DNA of 64,000 nt from Dryomyza anilis. Lineage: Eukaryota; Arthropoda; Insecta; Diptera; Dryomyzidae. The notes beneath the pieces were generated by a model that was not told the DNA's origin, searched no databases, and saw nothing but the letters and a program-made list of their open reading frames with translations. The DNA is taken from assembly GCA_951804985.1 (NCBI GenBank), contig OX638131.1, positions 105,668,464-105,732,463 of the forward strand, in the 5' to 3' direction. Below, one piece after another: positions 35,581 to 48,883 of this stretch (positions are counted from its first letter, which is position 1; each line of letters opens with the position of its first letter). Position numbers and translations under genes: made by a program.

Positions 35581-36985
35581 TTATGTCTCTCATTAATTAA
35601 TTTACAACATTTGTTTACGACAATCATAATTTTCTGTCACTCATTAATTACTTTACGACATTTGTTTACGACAATCATGTTCATATTGTTCAGTCGTTCA
35701 TTAGATAGTCTCTATAATTATTAAAATGTTAATCATAATTTAAATTAATCATAGGTGAAATAGATTTTAGATGATATTTTAATATATTCGCATAGATATC
35801 ATATTTTTCTGTCTCTCATTAATTTATTTAGGACATTTGATTACGACAATCATATTTTTCTGTCTTTCATTAATTACTTTACAACATTTGTTTATGACAT
35901 TCATGTTCATATTGTTCTGTCCCTCATTAGATAGTCTCTATAATTATTAAAATGTTTATCATAATTTAAATTAATCATAGGTGAAATAGATTTAAGATGA
36001 TATTTTAATTTTTTTTGTTTTTGACAAACAACAAACTTAATTATCATGTTATGTACATGCAGACCAAAAATATTAAATATAATATAATTGCAATCATACC
36101 ATTACCATAACTATTTAATAATCTTTGTTTATGACAAATAAGAAACAGATTCATTTCTTTACGACAATCATGTTTACCTGCATGGAAATCTGTCTTTCTT
36201 TCACAATTAATGAAATAGTAAATAATAATTTAAATTAATCCAAAGCAAATACATTTTTTGTTTACCATTACCATAACTATTTAATTTTCATTGTTTTTGA
36301 TAAATAAGAAACTTTATCATTTGAGTACGATAATCATGTTATGTACACGTGTACCATAAATGAGTTCGCAGTATACGTATTATAATTTTTACCATACTAT
36401 TATAATAACTATTTAATTTTCTTTGTTTACCATTACCATAACTATTTATTTGCCTTTATTTTTGACAAACAAAAAACAAAGTTATTTGATTACGACAATC
36501 ATGTTATTACACGTATACCAAAAATTAGTTTCCAGTAAACATATTATAATTGCTATATAATATGTTTACTATTACCATAACTATTTAATTTTCTTTGTTT
36601 TAAACAAATAAAAAACTCATTTCATTTGATTATGACAATAATGTTATATAGGTATAAACATACCAAAAATAAGCTTGTGGTAAACATAATATAACTGCAG
36701 TAATATCATTACTACAACTATTTAATTTTATTTCTTTACGACAAATAAAAACTCATTCATTCATTTTTTTACGACATTCAAGTTATATGCACACAATCTG
36801 AACATGTGTTTGCAACAAACAAAATACAATTTCAATCATATCAATTATTATAATTTCTATATAATTTATTATAATATTATAACATTTATTTCTATGTTAT
36901 TTTTTAATTATTTTGGTATTTATTTCATTGATTTAGTTAAATATTGTTATTAATATAATTCTCTCACATTTCATGTACGTAACAT
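35580..36985. repeat. Degenerate tandem repeats with TTACGACAATCATGTT core
   Basis: Recurrent phrases are ACATTTGTTTACGACAATCA, ACCATTACCATAACTATTTA and TGTCTCTCATTAATT. One clear duplication pairs about 35640-35775 with 35880-36010 (CATTAGATAGTCTCTATAAT, ATAGGTGAAATAGATTT). Later units are more diverged, with period roughly 150-240 bp. Confidence 0.75.
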
Positions 36986-38340
36986 GTACCAAAATATGTT
37001 TGCTACAAAACATATTTGTTTTTTCTTGTGTGTGTTTTTTTATAAATTTATTTTTATTATTCTTGTTATTATTATTGAGTAAATAATATAAACCCCATTT
37101 CGCATATTTTATTGCTCAAGTACTATTTTTATTGTTTTCTTAATTGCAATTATAATCAGGTTTTTGACGTTTTATTATTGTAGACACAAGTACAAGTTTT
37201 ATTGGCATAGCCAATTGTGTCACTAATTTGCGTACTATTTGTAGAACAAGTGCAGCTGCTGAATGCATTAAAAAAAACCGTCTTTACGCCTGACAGTCAC
37301 TGTAACTGGGTCATTTTAAATCTTTAAAAAATTAAATTTTATTACCGCATAAATATTTTGTTGGACAGATTTAGGCTGTTCACTGAAATGCGTGTGTGTT
37401 TAAGTCATTAAAAAAGTAATCTTTATGAATGTGACGTATTTTCAATAAATTTTATTTGCTGAAATAACAATTTTTGAACTCTTTCTTAAGTTCACATTTC
37501 AAATTAAAGTAAAAAGCAATTATTTAACAAACTATCGGAAAATTAACTTACCTAGAGTATAAATATTTTATTATTGTATTAGTATAAGTATGCTGTCTAT
37601 TTGGGTTGAGAATACAAAAAGGTGCGTTGGTGCAGACCATGACGTACGCAAGTAATTTTTTATTATTTTTTTTTTAACTTTGAAACTGCAATATGTACTA
37701 TGTTGAAATTGCATTATATATATATTTTTTTATATTTTGTTTGCTTCACATATACTTTATTGTTGTTCTTGTCGACATCGTCGTTGTCGACGTTGAAAAG
37801 CCAGGTCATGGTAAATGATGCGTTTCGCTTTGTGGGTCTTATGCGCGATCAGAGGCTTGATCACTATTTATGGTAAATAGATCAATTGTCATTCTTAGTA
37901 CGTAATTGTAATTTACGACGTTGAGTGTGGTATCTTTGTGTAAACGTTATGGTAAAACTACAACATGTAGGTGTTGTGCTGAATGGCACGCAAAGTACTT
38001 GAGAAATCGAAGAGGAAAAAATATATAAAATGTGCGTTCTTTAGTTCAGAATTGAGATGAAGGTAAAGTGTAGAAATTCAATTCAATAGAATTTTAGTTG
38101 TGAAAACAATTGAATTGAATTTTTGAATTTTTAACATATATTGAATTCTTTGAAAATATGAAAAAATGGAAAAGTTATAAAAAAAATTTAACAAAGAAAT
38201 ATTAACTACATTTTTCAATTCCGATATAACTAATAATATAACAAATAATTTCCAATCAATGAGTATAAAATTCATCCTCAATTATACTGTGCCAATATCA
38301 TGTATGAATTTGTTGGATATTTCTAGCCACAGACAAAACC
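36986..38340. other. Gene-free stretch
   Basis: AT-rich with no supported exon. A more mixed patch at 37760-37960 (GTCGACATCGTCGTTGTCGACG) is partly palindromic. The minus frame 38078-38281 is low-complexity. Confidence 0.45.
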
Positions 38341-38344
38341 AAAA

Positions 38345-38775
38345 GGGAGAATTCGAGAAATGGAAAATGTTGTCATGCCAAAAGGGCGAATCTTTTCGAT
38401 TTTATGCCATAAATGTTGATTGGTATAATATAAAATATTGACGTAAGGGCAGTAATTGTTTGTTTTTAAAGCACCTATCGATCATCATAATTATTTTAAA
38501 ATATTTTTTTGAATTTTTATCATTTGCAAGAAACATGATTGCCAAATTATTTTTATGTAATGATTCCAATCGATAGGTGCTTTGAAAACAAACAATAAAT
38601 GCCTTTACATCACTATTTTATCTTGCACCAATAAAGAGTTATAGCAAAAATACGAAAAGATTCGCCCTTTTGGCATGACAAGGTTTTCAATTTTTCAAAT
38701 TTGTTCGTTTTTTGTTATAACTCTTTATTGGTGCAAGATAAAATATTGTTGTAAAGGCATTAATTGTTTGTTAAT
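38345..38775. repeat. Nested inverted repeats (foldback-like)
   Basis: The left arm (about 38380-38485, with GTCATGCCAAAAGGGCGAAT, GTAATTGTTTGTTTT and AAGCACCTATCGAT) is the inverse of the right arm (about 38569-38683). A third partial arm (about 38705-38775, with ATAACTCTTTATTGGTGCAA and TAAAGGCATTAATTGTTTG) pairs again with the middle of the right arm. The spacer is about 80 bp. The frame 38259-38441 over the left arm is not supported as a gene. Confidence 0.8.
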
Positions 38776-39939
38776 ATCAAAAAATACATTAATTAAATAT
38801 TTCAGATTTTGTTAATTCTTGCACCACAATAAAAACGCTCAATACTATTAATAGTCTTTGTGACAGAAATCACTGATATTTTAATGCATTCATCAGAGTT
38901 TGTTTTTAAATTTAAATATTATGTGCAAATTTCTGGGTGCAGCAATGCAATCAATAACAATATACTACAGCAAGTAACAAAACTAAATTCAACTTACAAC
39001 AACCGACAATTACACCTTCATTCGTGCCACACAAAAAACGTCCACGCCATCTTCATAGTACTGAAAAATTTATATTTTTTTTGTTGATATTTACAATTTG
39101 CATAAATATTTTTTACAAAATTTATGTTAGCGTAAATGTGTTGTATCTAGACAGACGAACATATGCAGATGTCATCTGTTATAATTTTCAGATTTTTTGT
39201 TGGATATTTATTTTTAAAAAGGGCGTGGTGTTTGGAAACAAATTCACAATGAACTGACAACAGTAGAAACTTTTGTGATGTGATGCTTCAAAGTCTGGGC
39301 GTGGACGAGACTTTAGTTGCATGCCAAGTGTTTGTAGTTCATCGAGATAAATTAACATATACGCGAAAAAAAAAACATTGAACATTTAAAATAAAATAAA
39401 AAGTGGGTATGTATGAAGGGCTACAAGGTACTATTCTACAAATATGTTAAAAAATCCACATTCAACAGTTGAACATTTTTCTCATTTCAATACAAGACAT
39501 GAAAAAGAAAATATTTTTCTCGCCTAACATTATAATTTCAAATACAGTTGTTTGAAATAGGTAGGGAAATATTGGAATAAACATTTTTACATTTTTTTTA
39601 TAATAATACTATTTATCTGATCTGGAACAGTTTCAAAAAATGTCCTTTTTATCAATTTCTAACAACAAAATTCTGATAATAGAATTACCATTGTAGAAAT
39701 TTACATTATTCCTTAGTAGAAATTTTGAATATTAGGGTAGACATGCTCAGCTCATATTTAAAATGTAACTATTCGGGTAGTGACATGGCAAAAAATGCTA
39801 TAATAAATTCCCGATAATGAACTTAGTACAATTTATACTAGGGGTAGGAAAAACGTTATCGTATTTGTCATACAACTGCACGGCTTATGAGAGAATCTAA
39901 AACTATAATGTTCAGTTTTAACACGGGAGTATATTCTAA
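38776..39939. other. Gene-free stretch
   Basis: Short frames (38860-39087, 39024-39257 plus; 39188-39385 minus) have no recognisable domain. No splice-supported exon or RNA gene is seen. Confidence 0.45.
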
Positions 39940-40642
39940 CCAGTTGGGAAAGTTAGATCACATGGGAAATTTTAAAGTAGGTGTAATTATGATAGTTAGG
40001 ATTATCAAAATTATAGTCGGTCTAAGCCGACTATAAATACCCTACACATATGTGTGGTTACCATTCAAAGTGATATATAGGTCACCAGGGTATACGAATC
40101 CTGAAAATAACTACAAACATTCAATCGCTTAAGAATTTCCAATCATTTGATACCCATATTTACAAATGGGTAGGTGTACCGAATTTCGATTTTTTTTTTT
40201 TGATACCACAAATGTTTTCGCCGGAAAACATTATTATCATGTATTTGAGCATGATGTCAATATATATTTGACCAAAAAAGTTTACCTAAGCACGTATACA
40301 TAAAAATTGATCTTTATATGTACATTTTATATGAGGTATTTGAACTTAAGTGGTCGGATCATAGGTCACAATGGACCGATCTCGCCATACAGCGTAGGTA
40401 TATTAGTAATCTAAGTTATAAGTTTCATTTATCTAGCTCTTCAATTTTAAAAGTAGTAGGGATTTCAACAGACAGACAGACAGACGGACAGACAGACGGA
40501 CAGACAGACGGACATCGCCTCAGGAGGTCATGCTGATCAAGAATATATATACTTTTCCATACCGGAGATGCTTCCTTCTGGGTGTTACAAACGGCGTACC
40601 AAACTGAATATACCCTTTCACTCTTAGTGTAGGGTATAAAAA
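39940..40642 (-). mobile_element. Helentron/DINE-1-like element, copy A
   Basis: In minus sense it starts with TATACCCTACACTAAGAG-like sequence. It then contains AGTATATATATTCTTGATCA, a GTCT/GTCC microsatellite (40470-40513 on plus as GACA/GACG), a hairpin ATAGTCGG/CCGACTAT and the 3' end CCCAACTGG followed by T. This layout (GTCY microsatellite, 3' hairpin, CTRR end) is that of DINE-1/HINE elements. It has no Rep/helicase frame. The frame at 40318-40536 is an artefact of the microsatellite. Confidence 0.85.
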
Positions 40643-41049
40643 GGCCTGATCTACATAATAACAGATCAGAAGAAGTTGTGTGCTACTTGTAAAATGATCG
40701 CAATATAGCGAAAATTAGAATTTAAAATTGTGTATCGAAATTTCAAAGAGTTGGTCACATATATTAGCAATGAAAGGTAATTATAAATCCAACAAATATT
40801 TCTTACAATGTTTAAATTAATTTACTGGGTGGAGAATTTAGGTGAATTTAAAATAGTTTAAAATTAATTTACACTTTTTCGAGCTACCAATGAAAGAAAT
40901 GCAATCATGAGTGGAAATTTGAAATTAATCGGTAATTATCATTTAATACTATACAGAAAATATAATCGCCATAAATATTGCAACCGATATTAATTGCATT
41001 CATTAATCAATCCAGCAATGAAATTCACTAATTTAATGAAAAGAATTGC
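40643..41049. other. Gene-free spacer
   Basis: AT-rich sequence; no exon recognised. Confidence 0.45.
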
Positions 41050-41051
41050 TA

Positions 41052-41262
41052 CACCCAGAAAAAAATTCCCTCAAATCCCATTAAAATTGGTCAATAGGAC
41101 AATTATTGATTTAATAGTATACAAAAAATAAATCTTTTCATATAAACTCAATGGCAATGTCATGGTATTTAATGGTATTTTCCGATTAAAATAATAATTT
41201 ATCCTATTGACTATTTTTAATAGTAAAAAAACTATTATTTATATAGTATTTTTTTCTGGGTG
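41052..41262. mobile_element. TA-flanked MITE with CACCCAGAAAAAAA ends, copy 1
   Basis: CACCCAGAAAAAAATTCCC at the left pairs with TATTTTTTTCTGGGTG at the right, bounded by TA on both sides (41050-41051 and 41263-41264). It is 211 bp without an ORF. A near-identical inverted copy lies at 61700-61919. The TA target and short TIRs suggest a Tc1/mariner-mobilised MITE. Confidence 0.85.
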
Positions 41263-41284
41263 TATTCTTCGTTATATAAGCAAT

Positions 41285-41594
41285 ATAATATAATATAGTT
41301 TGGCACTACAGTCCTATAAGAACTTCGGCCGAGCTCTCTCACCATTTTGAGCTGTGCGTTTTATATTTGTACTCAAAGTGGGGGGACTTACAGTGTATTG
41401 CCGAATCGGAACGGCGGTGAGAGCTTTTCATAGGCAATGTTTTTACTCTCGGAGGTTTTCCATTTACTGCCGAGAGGTAGCGCGGTAAAGAAAAATGTTT
41501 CTATAAAAAGATGTTGTTAGCCCCAGTCCAGACTTGAACCGGGGACCTTTTGGCTCGCAGTCCAACGCACTAACCACTGAGCTACCGCGGCTAC
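41285..41594 (-). mobile_element. tRNA-derived SINE, copy 2
   Basis: The minus-strand head (41594 downwards) reads GTAGCCGCGGTAGCTCAGTGG, which includes the A-box, then GGTTCAAGTCT as B-box. The body ends in CCAAACTA plus an AT-rich tail at 41285-41296. AGCAAT flanks both sides (41279-41284 and 41595-41600). The tRNA-like head folds only partly and is not an independent functional tRNA. Confidence 0.85.
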
Positions 41595-41599
41595 AGCAA

Positions 41600-42870
41600 T
41601 TGCGTTCGCAATTGCGTTCGCTAATATGAATATTTGTCGGCGCATTGACGTACAAGTATTCTTATTAGCAAATAGAATTGCTGAGTTAACGAAGTATAGC
41701 AAATGTTTTCATTAAATGAGTGAATTCCATTGTTGAATTGATTAATGAATGCAATTAATGTCGGTTGCTATATTTACGTCAATTATTTTTTTTTCTGTGT
41801 ACAAAATACTATTAAATTATTTTTGAATTTATATGAAAACAAAATTTTTTTTTTGATATTATTAAATCAGTAACAGATGTATTGACCAATTTGTATAGGA
41901 TTTGTTCTGAAATTATTCTGAATTTGTCGAAAATCAAATTATTTCAAAAAATGTTATTCATTTCCGTTTTTTTATTTTTAATTATTTTTTAACTATATTT
42001 TTGTACAAACATTTTTATTTTATTTTCTTATTTTATGTTGCTGTTTTTAATGTCACTCTTTTGTTTTTTTTTTTTTTTCTTTTTTACAACGATACTATAA
42101 TCTAATTATATGTTATGTGTTCTAGAAAAGCCAAACAAAGTCTTGGCATAAGTATAAGTTTGGTTGCAGGTGCTGCTGACAGCACCATTTCGCCTATATC
42201 TATAGGTGCAACAACGCAGCATTACCAAGAGGTGTTGCCACCAATGCTTTGAATGGCTTAAGTTCTAATGCGATTTGCTTACCATAAAGTAGCGCACGTT
42301 ATATATGTAGAGAAAGAGTGACCAGACAGACAGACAGACATAAAAGGCTGAGAATGGTAAATGTGGCACACGTGATCTGATTTTACAAAGCCAAGTAATA
42401 CTGCGTAATTAGTAGAGGAAAATAGAAAAATTTTAAAACATGTTTTTTTATTTGATTGACCACTTTAATAACTACACACAGAGTAGAGATTTGTAGTAGA
42501 GTAGAGAACTCTCTGCTCAACCAACTTATTCGTTTCTGATTTTAATAAGAGTATCAAAGAATTCTGAATAAACTAACCAATATTTTATAAAATATTTAAT
42601 ACAATTTGAAATGAATCATAATTAAAATATTATTTTAACTATTATTTTTTCTATAAAATAAAACTTTTTACCTAAACCCTAAATTGTGACGAATAGTTTT
42701 AGCAAGAAGTTCCAATTTAGAAAACGCAAATTCTATTTCTGCATTTTTAATTATAATTTGTAATGTGTAAATTGTATTTCAGAGTAGTAAATTGCGATTA
42801 AAAATATTGAGTTCAAATTCTAAAATCGTCAATTGAATTTTAGAATTGCTAATTGTTTTTCTGAATTATA
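41600..42870. other. Gene-free stretch
   Basis: It contains T-rich tracts, a CAGA microsatellite (42325-42342) and an inverted fragment of the GGTTGAGAGAACCGAATAA MITE (about 42472-42545). A GC-richer patch at 42150-42300 shows no supported exon. Confidence 0.45.
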
Positions 42871-43385
42871 CTCTTTTTAATTTTTTTTTTTTTTTTTACT
42901 TTTTTATTATTTTTTTTTTTTGTTTAATTCATTTTTATTATTATACAGTTTTTTCTTTTTAACTTCTTTTTTATTTTTAATTTTGCATTTTTAATTTCTT
43001 TTTTTTATTATTTACCAGATTTTTTACTTTATTTTTTACAAATTTGTATTTAGATTTTGCATTTTATTATTTATATTCTTATTACTTTTTTTATTTTTAT
43101 TTTTTTATTTTTTTTACTTTTTTGTATTGTTTTTTTTTTTCTATTTTATCTTATTTTTCTTTTTAATTCCTTTTTATTTTTTCTTTTTAATTCCATTTTA
43201 TTTTTTCTTTTTAACTCCTTTTTATTTTTCTTTATAATTCCTTTTTACTTTTTCATTTCAACTCCTTTTTATCTTTTCTTTTTAATTCCTAATTATTTTT
43301 TTCTTTTAAATTTTGCTTTATGTTTTGTTTATATTTATTTTTTTATAATTTTTGTTTTTTTTTGTTTATTTTATCTTTTTATTTT

Positions 43386-43461
<76 letters not shown>

Positions 43462-43905
43462 TTTAATTTATTTTATTTTTTATTTCTTTTTTATTATTTT
43501 TTCCTTTTATTTCCTTTTTATAATTTCTTTTTAATTTTTCTTTTTAATTCCTTTTTCTTTTTAATTCCTTTTTATTTTTTTTTTTTTAATTCTTTTTTAT
43601 TTTTTCTTTTTAATTCCATTTTATTTTTCCTTTTAATTTTTTTTATTTTTTCTTTTTAATTCCTTTTTATTTTTTCTTTCGAATTACTTTTTATCTTTCT
43701 TTTTAATTCCTTTTTATTTTTCTTTTAATTTCCTCTTTATTTTTTCATTTTAACTCCTTTTTATCTTTTCTTTTTAATTCCTATTTATTTTTTTTTCTTT
43801 TAAATTTTGCATTATGTTTTGTTTATTTTTAATTTTTTATAATTTTTAATTTTTTTGTTTATTTTATCTTTTTATTTTATCTTTTTATTTTATCTTTTTA
43901 TTTTT

Positions 43906-43981
<76 letters not shown>

Positions 43982-44175
43982 TATTTCTTTCTTTTTTTCT
44001 TTCTTTTTAATTTGTTTTATTTTTTATTTATTTTCTATTATTTTTTCTTTTTATTTTCTTATATTTTCTTTTTATATTTTCATTTTAATTTTTCTTTTTA
44101 AATCCTTATTTATTTCTTATAATTCTTTTTTATTTTTTCTTTTTAATTCCATTTTATTTTTCCTTTTAATTCGTT
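42870..44175. repeat. Polypyrimidine tract with two CTTT microsatellites
   Basis: Almost pure T/C on the plus strand. Perfect CTTT runs lie at about 43387-43461 and 43905-43981. The flanking TTTTTAATTCCTTTTTATTTT minisatellite is duplicated around each run, giving a period of about 520 bp. The long F/L-rich frame (43057-43659) is a compositional artefact. Confidence 0.9.
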
Positions 44176-44180
44176 TTTAT

Positions 44181-44320
44181 TTTTATACCCTACACCTATG
44201 AGGTACAGGGTATATTAACTTTGTGCATATATTGTAACGCCCCTTAGGAGGCGTGTCCGGTATGGAAAAGTATATATATTCTTGATCAGCATCACTACCC
44301 GAGTGCGTTTAGCCATGTCC

Positions 44321-44356
<36 letters not shown>

Positions 44357-45050
44357 TGCTGTCTTGCTGTCTTGCTGTCTTGCTGTCTTGCTGTCCGAAT
44401 ACAGAATAACTTGAGAAATACTGATCAGAATGCGATGAAATTTCGACTCAATATATCTTAGCCAAAAGTAGGAACTGAGTTTGAAAATGAGCCAAATCGG
44501 TGAACGGACACGCCCACCTCCCATACAAGTCACTTTTATATAACTCTTGCGGAACTAATAACTCGAAAAGTATTCAAGGTATAGTTATAAAATTTAAAAC
44601 ATATTGTTAGAATTCACCTAAAAATATGTGGTCCAAAAATGGGCGTGATCCGCCCACTTTTTTTTTTCATTATTTCCCGGGTTTTCATAGTGGAAATTTG
44701 ATCCGCAAATTATTAAAATCAAATCTATGAAATATTAGCCTTTCAAAATTTTAAATATAGGCGTGGTCCGCCCAATTATATTTCTCAATTTTTTTTTTAG
44801 TTTTTTATACTTTATATAAATTTTTTAATTTATGGGGATATAAGACGTAAATTTCTGATTTATGAATAATATTCTGAGGGTGGGGAGGTTCAGCATAATT
44901 AAAAATAATAAAATTTAAGGTATACAATTAAATATTCCTCATTAATATCTCCACCAAAGGTGTAGGGTATTCCATAGTCGGGCCCGACCGACTATAAAAA
45001 TCCGCCCCATGTGACCGAACTTACCCATGTGACCTAACTTTCCCAACTCG
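44181..45050 (+). mobile_element. Helentron/DINE-1-like element, divergent copy D
   Basis: It starts TTTTATACCCTACACC and carries AGTATATATATTCTTGATCA, a GTCT microsatellite (44330-44352) extended by CTTGCTGT repeats, and an ATAGTCGG..CCGACTAT hairpin near 44976. The tail GACCTAACTTTCCCAACTCG is close to the CCCAACTGG ends of the other copies. Its middle is unlike copies A-C (a different subfamily). It is inserted in, and flanked by, the polypyrimidine repeat. Confidence 0.8.
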
Positions 45051-45495
45051 TTTCTTTTTAATTCCTTTTTATTTTTTCTTTCGAATTACTTTTTATTTTT
45101 ATTTTTAATTCCTTTTTATTTTTTCTTTTTAATTCCTTTTTATTTTTTCTTTTTAATACTTTTAGAAATTTGTATTTATAATTTTGATTTCTGTTTTGTT
45201 TACATTTAATTTTTTATATTTATATTTTTTTCTTGTGTTTATCGTTTATATTTTTTTAACTTTATTATACTACTTTTTCTGTTTTTTTATATCTTGTTTT
45301 TTTATAATTATAAAATGTAGTTCAAGATAGTAATGCAGCTTAAAAAATCAATAGTTGCATTTCAAATATTTAAAATTTTGTATAGAATAGTAAGTTGAAA
45401 TTTATAAGTTTGTGAATTGTATTTCAAAATAGTAAATTGTAGTTCCAAATCATGTACGTCCCACTACTGTGAGCATAAATATAACACGCACATCT
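45051..45495. repeat. Continuation of the TTTTTAATTCCTTTTTATTTT minisatellite and AT-rich spacer
   Basis: To about 45180 the polypyrimidine minisatellite resumes after element D, showing that D inserted into it. From there to 45495 nothing is recognised. Confidence 0.6.
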
Positions 45496-46086
45496 CAAAG
45501 TATATATATTCTTGATCAGCATGATCTCCTGAGTCGATTTAGCGATGTCCGTCTGTCTGTCTGTCTGTTGAAATCATGATTACGGAAAAAGTAGAATAGC
45601 TAGAGCAATGAAACTTTAGATTTAGATTACTTATATATCTAAGCAGTTTAAACAAGAAAATTGGCATGATCGATCTATTGTGACCTGAGAACCGACCACT
45701 TATGTTCAAATACCTCATATAAAATTTACATCTACAGATCAATTTTACTGTATACGTGCTTAGGTAAACTTTTTTGGTCAAATATATATTGACATCATGC
45801 TGAAATACATGAAAATTATGTTTTCCTGCGAAACGAGTTCGAAATTCTACACCTACCCATTTGTAAATATGGGTATCAAATGAATGGAAATTCTTCAGCG
45901 ATGGAGAGTTTGTAGTTATTTTCAGGATTCGTATACCTTCGTGACCTGTATACCAATTTGTATGGTAACCACACATATGTGTAGGGTATTTATAGTCGGC
46001 TTAGACCGACTATAATTTTGATAATGCTAACTATCATAATAACACCTCCTTTAAAATTTCCTATATGATCTAACCTTCCCAACTGG
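45496..46086 (+). mobile_element. Helentron/DINE-1-like element, 5'-truncated copy C
   Basis: It begins inside the element at AAAGTATATATATTCTTGAT, has a short GTCT run (45549-45567), the hairpin ATAGTCGGCTTAGACCGACT at 45992 and the terminal CCCAACTGG followed by T. The open minus frame 45539-45976 is element sequence, not a host gene. Confidence 0.85.
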
Positions 46087-47530
46087 TTATTATTAGTACT
46101 GAAACAATTTCTGAACTACAATTTATATTTCCTGAACTATATTTAACGTAACGTAACGTAAAACAATTAATATTTATAAATACAATTAATGTACTTCGAA
46201 CTAATTTAATCTACTATTCTTTATAACAATCACATTTTCTGAATTTCATCCTACTACTTTATAACTCTGAATACATATTCCAATCTGAAAGCAATGGATG
46301 TAAACTGAATTTTATTCTAACTGAATTTTATTCTGAACAACATTTCCAAACTATGAATACAATGTAATATACTGAAATAAAAATTTAGTCTACATTAACT
46401 GAGTTATAAATCTCAAATTCTTTTTTTTTTACTACTATTTACTATTCTGAAATTAAAATACCGATTTATTTCAACACAATTTCAACAGTCATTTCTGAAT
46501 TTTGTTTTGTATTTTGATATGATATATATACATTCTGAATTATATGAAACAATTCCGAAATACAATAAACTATTTCTTAAATTAATATTATGTATTCTGA
46601 AATAAAACTTGAAAAGGTCTCTTTATATAACACAATTCAATTTCTTAGCATCCCTTATTATAAAACAATTGAATTGAATTTATTATAATTTGTCAAAAAC
46701 ACTTAGTGACCATTTTTCTATAAATAAATTAGTTTGCTATATTTCTTCTTTGGTATATCTTAAAAACAATGTCAATAGTAGGTCAAGTCAAAATTTCACA
46801 CTTTTTACTAATATTAACAATATATTTCTTTTTATAATTTGATTTATAATTTGTATAACTAATAATATTTGTTTTTTTTTTGCACCGTAACTGAAACTTT
46901 CTACTGCGGTCAACCGAGCAAAATCAACAAAAAAATAAAAAAAACAAAACTAGAAATGCTTTATATCAAATCGTATAAATTGAAATATGATGAAAACTAT
47001 ACTTGAACAAATGCTTGTTGGAGCTTGGTATCTGGTAAGAAATCAATACAATTTTTTTAGCGAAATTTAAGTCACATTAAAAAAAAAAGAGCTTCGCGTC
47101 GCAATTTGTAACGTCTCACATTGCAAATTTATTTTATATTTATTTGTCTTATTTCTATTTTTGCAACGCCTTAGTTATTACGAAATGCGTTTGTATATCG
47201 TACATTGCGACTAAAATGATACCACGTATTATACAAATAAATATAATGTAATTAGATACCTAGCAAGCTTATTTAGTTTTCTTTATTTTATTTCTATTCA
47301 TTTTTATATAATAGTATTAAGTTAATATATCTTTTTTTTTGTTATTCACAGATGGTATATGTTTTTGTATATTTTCCGGTTAAGATATTATATTTTTATA
47401 AATGTTGTTACCAAATCGGAATCGAAAATATCAAATTATTTTGAGTTCAAATATGATCTAAAAAATTAGGATTTTTTTTTAAATTAAAAATGTTCAGTAT
47501 AATTTTAATTGACAAAATACACAAGAAAAT
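46087..47530. other. Gene-free AT-rich stretch
   Basis: No exon or RNA gene is recognised. CTGAATT-like words recur between 46100 and 46600, suggesting a faint degenerate repeat. Confidence 0.45.
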
Positions 47531-48883
47531 AAAATTTTCAATAAAAAACATAAAAAATCATTGAAAAATTATTTATTAAAAATTAAAAATTAAAACATCT
47601 TCAAAAATTAAAAATGTTGTCAAAAAATTAAAATTTCATAAAAATTATAAAATTTTATTAAAAATTAAAAATTTCATTAATAATACATAATTTCATCGAA
47701 AATTAAAAATTCAATTAAAAAGTAAAAATTTCATACTAAAATAAAAATTTCATCAATAATAAAAAATTTCATCACAAAGAAAAATTTCATCAAAATTTAT
47801 AATTTCATCAAAATTAATAATTTCATCAAAAAATAAAAAATTTCATCAAAATTATAAATTTCATCAAAAATTAAAAATTTCATCAAAAATTAAAAATACA
47901 TCAAATTAAAAATTTCATAAAAAAAAAATTATCAAAATACATCAAATTAAAAATTTCATCAGTAATTCAAAATTTGATCAAAAACTTAAATTTCATCAGA
48001 AATTAAAATGTTCATCAAAATTTATAATTTTATCAAAATATTAAAATTTCATTAAAAAGTAAAATTTTCCTAAAGTAAAAAAATTCATCAATAATATAAA
48101 ATTTCATCACAAAGAAAAATTGCATCAAATTAATTATTTCATCAAAAAAATAAAAAATTTCATCAAAATTAATAATTTCATCAAAAAATAAAAATACATC
48201 ATATTAAAAATTTCAACAGTAATTCAAAATTGGATCAAAAACTAAAATTTCATCTGAAATTAAAATGTTCATCAAAATTTATAATTTTATCAAAATATTA
48301 AAATTTCATTAAAAAGTAAAAATTTCATCACAAAGAAAAATTTCATTAAAAAATAAAAAATTTCATCAAAATTAATAATTTCATCAAAAAATAAAAAATT
48401 TCATCAAAATTAATTATTTCATCAAAAATTAAACATTTCATCAAAAATTAAAAATTTCATCAAAAATTAAAAATTTCATCAAAAAATAAAAATACATCAT
48501 ATTAAAAATTTCATCAGTAATTCAGAATTTGATCAAAAACTAAAATATCATCAAAATTAATAATTTCATCTAAAATGAAAATGTGCAGCAAAAATTAATA
48601 ATTTCATCTCAAATTAAAATGTTCATCGAAATTAATAATTTCATCAAAAAATTAAAATGTTCATCAAAATTAATACTTTCATCAAATAATAAAAATTTTC
48701 ATCAAAATTAATATATTCATGGAAAAAAAAATGTTCAACAATAAATAAAAATTTACTAAAGTAAAAAATTCTTCAAAACTAAAAATTAAAAAGTTCATCA
48801 ATTCATCAATAATTCATATTTGATCAAAAATAAAAATGTTATTCAATATATAAAATTTCATTAAAAATTTACTAAAAAGTAAA

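Noticed and set aside
41517..41600. tRNA-like sequence (A-box and B-box) as a tRNA gene
   Set aside because: The anticodon stem and acceptor pairing are defective, and the same sequence heads three SINE copies with target duplications. It is therefore a SINE promoter region, not a tRNA gene.
43057..43659. 200-codon plus frame rich in Phe and Leu
   Set aside because: It is the translation of a polypyrimidine tract with CTTT microsatellites. It has no domain, and its composition explains the open frame.
45539..45976. 145-codon minus frame
   Set aside because: It lies wholly inside a Helentron/DINE-1-like element whose other copies do not maintain the frame.
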